Position numbers and translations under genes: made by a program. Shown in pieces: positions 8,396 through 13,511 of a stretch of DNA of 13,511 bases. The DNA comes from an uncultured Ruminococcus sp. (GTDB lineage Bacteria > Bacillota > Clostridia > Oscillospirales > CAG-272), in NCBI GenBank assembly GCA_902783705.1, contig CACZSA010000098.1, forward strand, positions 1 to 13,511. Reading direction: 5' to 3'. The notes under the pieces were generated by a model. That model did no database searches. It had not been told where the DNA came from and saw only the letters and a list, made by a program, of their open reading frames with translations. Positions within the stretch are counted from its first letter, which is position 1; every line of letters starts with the position of its first letter.

Positions 8396-8410
8396 ACGAT
8401 CACATCCTTT
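8393..8410 (-). promoter_or_regulatory. Ribosome binding site and non-standard start codon of rseP
   Basis: On the minus strand, AAAGGA (8410-8405) lies inside the last codons of dxr (its ATG-TGA end is 8405-8400). It is followed after 9 nt by ATC (8395-8393) in the rseP frame. A second ATC (8389-8387) and an ATT (8380-8378) are weaker alternatives. The Shine-Dalgarno supports initiation here although no standard start codon exists. Confidence 0.6.
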
Positions 8411-9590
8411 GCATGAGACCGATTTGGCGGCGCGCGTGCCGTCGGGCTTCTCCGACAGTATATGCCGCCGTTTCCGTGTTTATTTCAGAGGATATCCCGA
8501 TCCGCCCGAGCGTATCCGTCACGACCGCGGCGATATCGGTGAATCCGATCCGTCCGGCGAGAAACGCGTCGACGGCTTCCTCGTCCGCGGCGATGAGTCC
8601 GACCGGCGCGGTCCCGCCCATCCGCACGGCTTCACGGGCCGCTTCGAGGAGGGGGAATGCCGTCGTGTCGGGACGGGCGAAGGTGAGGGAGGCGACGGCG
8701 GAGAAATCGAGCGGCGGATCGCTCACCCGTGCCGCATGCGGCGCCGTCGCGGCGTAGCGGATGCAGTCGCGCATGTCCGGGCGTCCCAGCTGCGCCAGCA
8801 GCGTGCGGTCGTTCCATTCGACCATCGAATGCACGATGCTCTGGCGGTGCACGAGGACGTCGACCCGGTTCTCGGGGACGCCGAAGAGCCGCACGGCTTC
8901 GATGATCTCAAAGCCCTTGTTCATGAGCGTCGCGGAATCGACGGTGATCTTTTTCCCCATCTTCCAGGTCGGATGCGCGAGGGCCTCCTCCGGCGTGACG
9001 GATTTCAGCTCCTCCGCCGTGCGTCCGAAGAAGGGACCGCCGGACGCCGTGAGCAGGATGCGCCGCAGATCCGCGGGATCCCGTCCCTCGAGGCAGCGGT
9101 AGATCGCGCTGTGCTCGCTGTCGACCGGGATCATCTCCCCGCCCGAGGCCGCCATGCGCGAGAAGATCAGATCCCCGCAGGCGATGATCGCCTCCTTGTT
9201 CGCCATGCCGACGCGCTTTCCGGATTCCGCCGCTGCGAGCGCCGAGTCAATCCCCGCCAGCCCCGCGACGGAGTGGAAAATGATGTCCGCCGACGTATGG
9301 CGCACGGCGTCGAGGACCTCGTCGGGCCGCCAGAGGATCTCCGGCGCGTCGTCCCCGAGCAGCTCCCGGAGCCTTGCCGCCGCGTCTTCGCTCGCCATCG
9401 CGGCGATTTTCGGACGCCAGCGCCTCACGACCGGGGCAAAGCGTTCGGCTCCCTCGCCCGCCGTGAGCATGACGACGGGGATCCCCAGCTCTGCGAGCAC
9501 ATCGAGGGTCTGGGACCCGACGGATCCGGTCGCGCCGAGCACGCAGGCCGAGGAGGCCCGGAAGGCGGGATTCGGTTTCAAATTCACCAT
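8400..9590 (-). CDS. dxr: 1-deoxy-D-xylulose 5-phosphate reductoisomerase
   Basis: Dxr converts 1-deoxy-D-xylulose 5-phosphate to 2-C-methyl-D-erythritol 4-phosphate with NADPH and a divalent metal, the first committed MEP step and the fosmidomycin target. The product has 396 aa, a normal length. The NADPH loop GATGSVG is at 19-25, NKEA at 131-134, the metal-binding VDSEHSA at 156-162 (Asp157, Glu159), TASGGPF at 181-187, the substrate loop HPTWKMG at 206-212 and ITVDSATLMNKGFE at 215-228 with the third acidic ligand Glu228. The ATG at 9590 has AGGA about 8 nt upstream. It lies 13 nt after cdsA, and its last codons carry the Shine-Dalgarno of rseP, which suggests coupling. Confidence 0.97.
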   Translation of the reverse strand: MVNLKPNPAFRASSACVLGATGSVGSQTLDVLAELGIPVVMLTAGEGAERFAPVVRRWRPKIAAMASEDAAARLRELLGDDAPEILWRPDEVLDAVRHTSADIIFHSVAGLAGIDSALAAAESGKRVGMANKEAIIACGDLIFSRMAASGGEMIPVDSEHSAIYRCLEGRDPADLRRILLTASGGPFFGRTAEELKSVTPEEALAHPTWKMGKKITVDSATLMNKGFEIIEAVRLFGVPENRVDVLVHRQSIVHSMVEWNDRTLLAQLGRPDMRDCIRYAATAPHAARVSDPPLDFSAVASLTFARPDTTAFPLLEAAREAVRMGGTAPVGLIAADEEAVDAFLAGRIGFTDIAAVVTDTLGRIGISSEINTETAAYTVGEARRHARRQIGLMQRM

Positions 9591-9603
9591 AAAAATGTCC
9601 TGT

Positions 9604-10437
9604 TTAAACGAGATAGGCCGAGAGCGCGGGGATCTGCGAGAGGATCACCAGCACGGGCGCGGTGAGGAGCACGGAGTCAAAGCGGTCGAGCACGCCGCCG
9701 TGCCCCGGGAAGAGGTTCCCGTAATCCTTCACGCCGTAGCGCCGCTTGATGACCGACATCGCGAGGTCGCCGATCTGGGAGATCACCGCGACGATCACGC
9801 CGGAGAGCGCCATGAAAAGGGGATTCACGTCGATCGACGGGGCGAAGAACCGCTTGATGATCCAGCCGTAGAGCACGAACGCCAGCGCGGCGAATACGAT
9901 TCCCCCGACCGCCCCCTCGACGGTCTTCTTCGGGGAGACCTCGGGGATGAGCTTGTGTTTTCCGATCGCCCGCCCGGTGAGATACGCAAAGGTGTCCGAC
10001 ACCCACGGCCCGATAAAGACGAGGAGATAGCGGTAGGAGCCTGTGTTCATCCGCAGAAGGATCAGACAGGCGAAGGAGAAGGCGGTGTAGAAGATCCCCA
10101 TGAACGAGGCCGCGGAGACCTCGTAGTCGATCTTTCCGCGGGAGAACACGTCCGCTGCGAAGGTCCAGAGAAGACAGAGGACGTAGATCCCGAGGATACA
10201 CGCCCAGGGATTGCCGGGAAACCGCCAGCACACAAAGGGAACGCTGACGGAAGCGAAGAAAGCCGGAATTAGCAGAGAGATGTGCTTCGAGGCTCCGACG
10301 CACTTCGTCATTTCCCACGCCGCGACGACGGACAGGATCGTCATGGCGACGGGCCAGACGGCGAATCTGTCCGAAAACCAGCAGACAGGGATGAAGACCG
10401 CGATGGCGACGATCGCCGTGATGACGCGTTTCAGCAT
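9604..10437 (-). CDS. cdsA: Phosphatidate cytidylyltransferase (CDP-diacylglycerol synthase)
   Basis: CdsA makes CDP-diacylglycerol from phosphatidic acid and CTP in the membrane, feeding all major phospholipids. The 277-aa protein is mostly hydrophobic with several membrane segments from residue 5 onward. It carries GPWVSDTFAYLTGR (143-156), SPKKTVEG (168-175) and the complete family signature from Ser228 to Asp254, with KRRYGVKD, PGHGG and DRFD. The ATG lies 1 nt after the uppS stop, and GGAGGG sits inside the end of uppS, so the two are translationally coupled. It stops 13 nt before dxr. Confidence 0.97.
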   Translation of the reverse strand: MLKRVITAIVAIAVFIPVCWFSDRFAVWPVAMTILSVVAAWEMTKCVGASKHISLLIPAFFASVSVPFVCWRFPGNPWACILGIYVLCLLWTFAADVFSRGKIDYEVSAASFMGIFYTAFSFACLILLRMNTGSYRYLLVFIGPWVSDTFAYLTGRAIGKHKLIPEVSPKKTVEGAVGGIVFAALAFVLYGWIIKRFFAPSIDVNPLFMALSGVIVAVISQIGDLAMSVIKRRYGVKDYGNLFPGHGGVLDRFDSVLLTAPVLVILSQIPALSAYLV

Positions 10438-10438
10438 A

Positions 10439-11200
10439 TCATGTTCCCTCCTGTTTGCTCCGGGACGCCGGATCGTCCTTGTCCAGCCCGCCGAAGCGCC
10501 GCGAACGGGACGCGAAGACCCGCACGGCCTCGTCGACGTCCGCCGTCGTATAATCGGGCCAGAGACGGTCGGTGAAATAGAGCTCCGCGTATGCCGACTG
10601 CCAGAGCAGGAAGTTCGAGAGGCGCATTTCGGCCCCGGTCCGCACGATGAGATCCGGCTCCGGGCATTCGTTTGTATAGAGGTTCGCGGAAATGTCTTCC
10701 TCCGTGACCGTCGTCCTCCCTTCGGCGATGAGGCGGTTCACGGCCCGGACGATCTCCGCGCGTCCGCCGTAGTTGAAGGCGATGTTGAGGCGGTAGGGGC
10801 GTCCCCGCGTCTCGTCCTCGAGCTCGCGCGTGCGCCGTCCGATGGTCTCGCCGAGCTCGCCCGGTTCGCCGATGAAGCGGAATTCGATGTCCTCTTCCTC
10901 CCCGGCCTCCTCGATGAAGGAGATGAGCAGGCGGAAAAGGGCCTCGACCTCTCTCTGCGGGCGGCGGATGTTTTCCGTGGAGAAGGCGTAGACCGTGCAG
11001 CATTCGATGCCGATCTTCTTGCAGTAGCGGACAATGGTCTTGAAGTTGTCCGCGCCGACCTTGTGTCCGGCCTCGCGCGGCAGCATTCTCTTCTTCGCCC
11101 AGCGTCCGTTTCCGTCCATGATGAACGCAATGTGCCGGAGGGAGGACTTCTTCACGAGCTCCGTGACGGGGGCGTTCTGTATTTCTCGGTTGATTGCCAT
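10439..11200 (-). CDS. uppS: Undecaprenyl diphosphate synthase (cis-prenyltransferase)
   Basis: UppS adds isopentenyl units to farnesyl diphosphate to make the C55 carrier for peptidoglycan and wall polymers. The 253-aa product (E. coli 253) has MDGNGRWA at 28-35 with the catalytic Asp29, GHKVGA at 45-50, FSTEN at 73-77, NYGGRAEI at 143-150 and the C-terminal RTGAEMRLSNFLLWQ from 187. Two family positions differ mildly: FSTENW is FSTENI, and RTSGE is RTGAE. The ATG at 11200 has only a weak GGGTG upstream, but no better in-frame start exists and the N-terminus is of normal length. It is the first gene of the uppS-polC operon, about 30 nt behind a consensus promoter. Confidence 0.97.
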   Translation of the reverse strand: MAINREIQNAPVTELVKKSSLRHIAFIMDGNGRWAKKRMLPREAGHKVGADNFKTIVRYCKKIGIECCTVYAFSTENIRRPQREVEALFRLLISFIEEAGEEEDIEFRFIGEPGELGETIGRRTRELEDETRGRPYRLNIAFNYGGRAEIVRAVNRLIAEGRTTVTEEDISANLYTNECPEPDLIVRTGAEMRLSNFLLWQSAYAELYFTDRLWPDYTTADVDEAVRVFASRSRRFGGLDKDDPASRSKQEGT

Positions 11201-11226
11201 AATGCACCCGGTCTTTGTCTGGATTT

Positions 11227-11265
11227 GTTGACAATATTATAGCACGGATTCAAACGATTGTCAAC
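11227..11265. promoter_or_regulatory. Perfect 9-bp inverted repeat over the uppS promoter (candidate operator)
   Basis: GTTGACAAT (11227-11235) and ATTGTCAAC (11257-11265) are exact reverse complements 21 bp apart, with centres 30 bp apart, close to three helical turns. One arm contains the -35 hexamer and the other abuts the -10 and covers the expected start point. This is the geometry of a repressor site, but I recognise no known regulator for it. Part of the identity is forced, since one arm contains the -35. Confidence 0.5.
11236..11264 (-). promoter_or_regulatory. Consensus sigma-A promoter of the uppS-polC operon
   Basis: On the minus strand, TTGACA (11264-11259), a 17-bp spacer and TATAAT (11241-11236) match the consensus at every position. 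The start would be near 11229, giving a leader of about 29 nt before the uppS ATG. The DNA just upstream is AT-rich, unlike the surrounding sequence. Confidence 0.93.
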
Positions 11266-11310
11266 ATGTTTTTATCGTTTTTCGATAAGTTTTCATCGAC
11301 CGCGCTTTTT
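11266..11310 (-). promoter_or_regulatory. A-tract region upstream of the uppS promoter (UP-element-like)
   Basis: On the minus strand there are four short A-tracts (complements of 11269-11273, 11278-11282, 11290-11293 and 11306-11310). The three nearest the promoter have centres 9 and 11-12 bp apart, near helical phase. A 6-bp palindrome TTATCG/CGATAA (11272-11277 with 11283-11288) lies among them. They end directly upstream of the -35, where an UP element or curved DNA would stimulate RNA polymerase. Confidence 0.4.
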
Positions 11311-11324
11311 ATCCCGACAGGAAA

Positions 11325-11347
11325 CAGAGCCCGCGTCGCAGGCTCTG
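11325..11347 (-). terminator. Hairpin between frr and uppS, possible second terminator
   Basis: CAGAGCC (11325-11331) pairs with GGCTCTG (11341-11347) across a 9-nt loop. On the minus strand it is followed by TTTCCTG, a poor U-run, so it would be a weak intrinsic terminator. It lies upstream of the uppS promoter and therefore belongs to the pyrH-frr transcript. Confidence 0.45.
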
Positions 11348-11396
11348 GAACTGGAGGTGTTCGTGCGGGATCGGGAGATCCGGGAGTCGCAGGAAA

Positions 11397-11429
11397 CGCC
11401 CGGCGGCGGACTCCATCCGGTGCCGGGCG
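11397..11429 (-). terminator. Strong GC hairpin after frr, probable terminator
   Basis: CGCCCGGC (11397-11404) pairs perfectly with GCCGGGCG (11422-11429), with an inner CGGA/TCCG pair (11407-11410 with 11416-11419). It starts 13 nt after the frr stop. On the minus strand it is followed by TTTCCTG, the same 7 bases that follow the hairpin at 11325-11347. The U-run is short, so it may terminate weakly or protect the frr 3' end. A smaller GGATC/GATCC hairpin lies between the two (11368-11381). Confidence 0.55.
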
Positions 11430-11442
11430 CGCGTGTTCCCTG

Positions 11443-11997
11443 TCAGATCTCCATGATTTCCTTTTCCTTGGCTTCGGTGATGCCCTCGATTTCCTTGATG
11501 TACTTGTCGGTGAGGGTCTGGATCTCCTTGTCGGACTGCTTCTGCTCGTCCTCGGTCATTTCGGAGTTCTTCTTCATGGCCTTGGACTTGTCGTTCGCGT
11601 CGCGGCGGATGTTGCGGATGGCGACCTTCGCCTCTTCGCTCATCTTGGAGATGTTCTTGTTGATTTCTTTTCTGCGCTCCTCGGTGAGCTGCGGGAAGAC
11701 AAGGCGGATGACCTTGCCGTCGTTCATGGGCGTGATGCCGACGTCGGAGGCGAGGAGGGCCTTTTCGATGGCCTTCAGGGTCGAGGCGTCATAGGGGGTG
11801 ATGACCAGGGTCTTCGGGTCGGTCACCTTGACGTCCGCCATGGAGGTGATCTCGGTGGGGGCTCCGTAATACTCAAAAGTCACCTTGGAAATGACGGCGG
11901 AGTTGGCACGGCCCGCGCGGATGATGGACAGCGCCTCCTTATAGACCTCGATGGACTTCTTCATCCGGTTCTCATAATCTTTGGTTTCGAGTTTCAT
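11443..11997 (-). CDS. frr: Ribosome recycling factor
   Basis: RRF splits the post-termination ribosome together with EF-G. The 184-aa product matches the usual 185. It shows the N-terminal helix with IRAGRAN (family RTGRAN), FEYYGAPTEI, ITPYDASTLKAIEKAL, DGKVIRLVFPQLTEERR and the basic VAIRNIRRDAND, ending in the long C-terminal helix. The ATG at 11997 was chosen because GGAG lies about 9 nt upstream and MKLETKDYENRM fits the family N-terminus; further upstream the open frame overlaps pyrH and is not RRF-like. It lies 44 nt after pyrH, the usual bacterial pairing. Confidence 0.97.
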   Translation of the reverse strand: MKLETKDYENRMKKSIEVYKEALSIIRAGRANSAVISKVTFEYYGAPTEITSMADVKVTDPKTLVITPYDASTLKAIEKALLASDVGITPMNDGKVIRLVFPQLTEERRKEINKNISKMSEEAKVAIRNIRRDANDKSKAMKKNSEMTEDEQKQSDKEIQTLTDKYIKEIEGITEAKEKEIMEI

Positions 11998-12041
11998 GAT
12001 TTCGGTCTCCTTTATTTCCTTCGAGATGATTCGGGTTGCGT

Positions 12042-12794
12042 TCAGGCTTCGGGATAGAGCTCCGCTTCGCACTCGGCGGCGGTGAGGAGGGTGCCGATCT
12101 CTTCCCCGCGGGCGACCCGGAGGATGTTGTCGGGATCGGCGAGGGAGAAGGCGTAGGAATCGATGCCCTGATCTCCTGCGAGGAGGGCGGCGGATTCGTC
12201 GATGGCATGGAGGTCGTCGTCGACGCACTGGCGGTAGCTGATCTTCCTGTAGCGGCGGGCGGCGGGATCCTTTTTCGGATCCGCGGTGTAGACGCCGTCG
12301 ACGTTCTTCGCCATGAGGATGACGTCGGCCCCGATCTCCGCGCCGCGCACGACGACCGCCGTGTCGGTGGAGATATAGGGGATGCCGAGGCCCGCGCCGA
12401 AGATGACGACCTTGCCCTCGGCGAGATACTCGCAGGCGGTGCGGAAATTGTACTGCTCGGCGAAGGAATTCATCGCAACGGGGGACATGACGGTGACGGG
12501 AGTCCCGGTTTTCTCGACCGCGTCCTCAAGACGGAGGCAGTTGATCATGGTGCCGAGCATGCCCATCTGGTCGGCTCTCGCGCGGCGGACACCCTTTCCG
12601 TAGGCTCCGCGCCATATATTGCCCGCGCCGATGACGACGCCGACTTCGGTGCCTTCCGCGACGAGCTGCCGGATGATATCGGCGATTTTCGCGACCATTG
12701 CGGCGTCGAAGATCTCCCCGGTTTCCTTATTGGCGATGGCTTCGCCGGAGAGCTTGAGAAGCACCCGTCCGAAGCGTTTTCCTTCGTTCTGCAT
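12042..12794 (-). CDS. pyrH: Uridylate kinase (UMP kinase)
   Basis: PyrH phosphorylates UMP to UDP with ATP; it is the hexameric bacterial enzyme of the amino-acid-kinase fold. The 250-aa product has LLKLSGEA at 12-19, the glycine loop VIGAGNIWRG at 54-63 (commonly GGGN), ADQMGMLGT at 74-82, the nucleotide and UMP loop GAGLGIPYISTDTA at 133-146 and AKNVDGVYTADPKKDP at 162-177. The C-terminal tail is about 10 residues longer than in many homologues. The ATG at 12794 follows GGGAGGA with an 8-nt spacer. It has its own promoter, separate from tsf, and is followed by frr 44 nt later. Confidence 0.96.
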   Translation of the reverse strand: MQNEGKRFGRVLLKLSGEAIANKETGEIFDAAMVAKIADIIRQLVAEGTEVGVVIGAGNIWRGAYGKGVRRARADQMGMLGTMINCLRLEDAVEKTGTPVTVMSPVAMNSFAEQYNFRTACEYLAEGKVVIFGAGLGIPYISTDTAVVVRGAEIGADVILMAKNVDGVYTADPKKDPAARRYRKISYRQCVDDDLHAIDESAALLAGDQGIDSYAFSLADPDNILRVARGEEIGTLLTAAECEAELYPEA

Positions 12795-12828
12795 CGATGT
12801 AATCCTCCCACCTGAACCTGTTTTCCCT

Positions 12829-12857
12829 ATTGTACCCTATTTCCCCGCCGAGGTCAA
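12829..12857 (-). promoter_or_regulatory. Sigma-A promoter of pyrH-frr
   Basis: On the minus strand, TTGACC (12857-12852), a 17-bp spacer and TACAAT (12834-12829) each match the consensus in five of six positions. The start would fall near 12822, giving a leader of about 28 nt up to the pyrH ATG. It lies downstream of the tsf terminator, so pyrH-frr is a separate transcription unit. Confidence 0.85.
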
Positions 12858-12922
12858 TAGACAATCCGTAAATTCATTGGCAAATTTTTATGCCGCCTAA
12901 CGAATCGGCGCGGCGGAGGCGC

Positions 12923-12954
12923 AAAAAAGCCCCGGATTTCTCCGAGGCTCTTTT
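12923..12954 (-). terminator. Intrinsic terminator of tsf
   Basis: On the minus strand a 9-bp stem, AGCCTCGGA with TCCGGGGCT (one G-U pair), closed by a GAAA tetraloop, is followed by six T residues (complement of 12923-12928). It begins 18 nt after the tsf stop. AAAA on the other side makes it partly bidirectional. Confidence 0.95.
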
Positions 12955-12967
12955 CATTTTGCAGAGC

Positions 12968-13511
12968 TTACTGCGCCTTGCCGGTGAGCTGCGCGATCTC
13001 TTCCGCGAAGTTGTCTTCGCGCTTTTCGAGACCTTCGCCCTTTTCGTAGAGAACGAAGCTGACAACCTTGATGTCGGCGCCGAGGGCCTTCGCGGTCTGA
13101 GCGGTGTACTGGCCGACGGTGATGCTGTCGTCCTTGACGTACTTCTGCTCGTTCAGGCAGGCTCTCTCATAGAACGTGCCGATACGGCCTTCCACGATCT
13201 TGTGCAGGATGGCGTCGGGCTTGTTCGCGTTCTTTTCGTCGTTCTTGAGCTGAGCGACGAGGATTTCCTTTTCTTCCGCGAGGACGGACTCCGGAACGTC
13301 TTCCTTCGTGACGTAGGTCGGAGGCGTGCCTGCCGCGATCTGGAGGCAGACGTTCTTCGCGTATTCGGCGAATTCCGGCTTGCCCGCGGTCTCGGCGTCG
13401 GTGTCGAACTTCACGATAACACCGGCGATGCCGCCGCCGTGGATATAGGTGGAGGTGATGCCGTCGACGATCACGAAGCGGCGGATGTTCATGTTCTCGC
13501 CGATCGTGAAG
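12968..13511 (-). CDS. tsf: Elongation factor Ts, C-terminal part (runs off the window)
   Basis: EF-Ts exchanges GDP for GTP on EF-Tu. The window holds the last 180 residues; the frame stays open to the right edge, so the N-terminal EF-Tu-contact region is outside. The visible part begins FTIGENMNIRRF, the family's IGENI-RR motif, followed by the core HGGGIAGVIVKF, then GRIGTFYERACLNEQKYVKDDSITVGQ and the C-terminal FVLYEKGEGLEKREDNFAEEI. The ATG at 13492 is internal, not the start. The gene ends in a strong terminator, consistent with an rpsB-tsf operon whose first gene is not visible. Confidence 0.96.
   Translation of the reverse strand, partial: FTIGENMNIRRFVIVDGITSTYIHGGGIAGVIVKFDTDAETAGKPEFAEYAKNVCLQIAAGTPPTYVTKEDVPESVLAEEKEILVAQLKNDEKNANKPDAILHKIVEGRIGTFYERACLNEQKYVKDDSITVGQYTAQTAKALGADIKVVSFVLYEKGEGLEKREDNFAEEIAQLTGKAQ

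Noticed and set aside
11998..12228. Upstream extension of the frr frame.
   Set aside because: It overlaps the end of pyrH, is proline/arginine-rich and not RRF-like; ATG at 11997 has a proper ribosome binding site.
12615..12640. PyrH glycine loop GAGN instead of GGGN as a sign of a broken enzyme.
   Set aside because: The remaining substrate motifs are intact and similar small-residue variation is tolerated in the fold; not evidence of loss.
13490..13492. ATG in tsf as the start of a short protein.
   Set aside because: The frame is open to the window edge and the residues before it (FTIGEN) belong to the EF-Ts motif, so the gene is cut by the window.

Overview
The window is a GC-rich (about 60% or more by eye) chromosomal segment in which every gene lies on the minus strand, so it is read from right to left. 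It suggests a spore-forming Firmicute of the clostridial type. A PolC-type replicative polymerase is the Firmicutes signature, SpoIVA is an endospore coat protein, and the order tsf, pyrH, frr, uppS, cdsA, dxr, rseP, ispG, polC is the classic Firmicutes order. The high GC content and the MEP isoprenoid pathway fit a high-GC Clostridia lineage, but I cannot name a genus.

Layout in transcription order: (1) the 3' two-thirds of tsf (13511-12968) end at a strong GAAA-loop terminator. (2) pyrH and frr (12794-11443) follow, driven by a near-consensus sigma-A promoter. (3) A gene-free stretch of about 240 bp holds three hairpins, a run of A-tracts, and a perfect TTGACA-17-TATAAT promoter embedded in a perfect 9-bp inverted repeat. 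(4) A tight operon uppS-cdsA-dxr-rseP-ispG-polC runs from 11200 to 1776. (5) A 71-bp gap carries a terminator-like hairpin and a possible sigma-E promoter. (6) spoIVA (1704-193) closes with an intrinsic terminator. (7) The last 160 bp hold hairpins but no recognisable gene.

The genes work together. EF-Ts and ribosome recycling factor serve translation, and PyrH makes UDP for nucleic acids and cell-wall sugars. Dxr and IspG are steps of the MEP route to the isoprenoid units from which UppS makes the C55 carrier lipid. CdsA makes CDP-diacylglycerol for phospholipids, RseP is an intramembrane protease, and PolC replicates the chromosome. SpoIVA is a mother-cell sporulation ATPase and is expected to be regulated separately from the housekeeping operon.

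Three points are not routine. First, rseP has no ATG, GTG or TTG ahead of its essential HESGH motif and appears to start at an ATC codon. Second, the spoIVA Shine-Dalgarno sits in the 3' arm of a terminator-like stem, and a sigma-E-like promoter would give a transcript lacking the 5' arm. Third, the uppS promoter lies in a perfect inverted repeat that looks like an operator. I see no mobile element, CRISPR array, tRNA or rRNA, and no clearly new multi-gene system.
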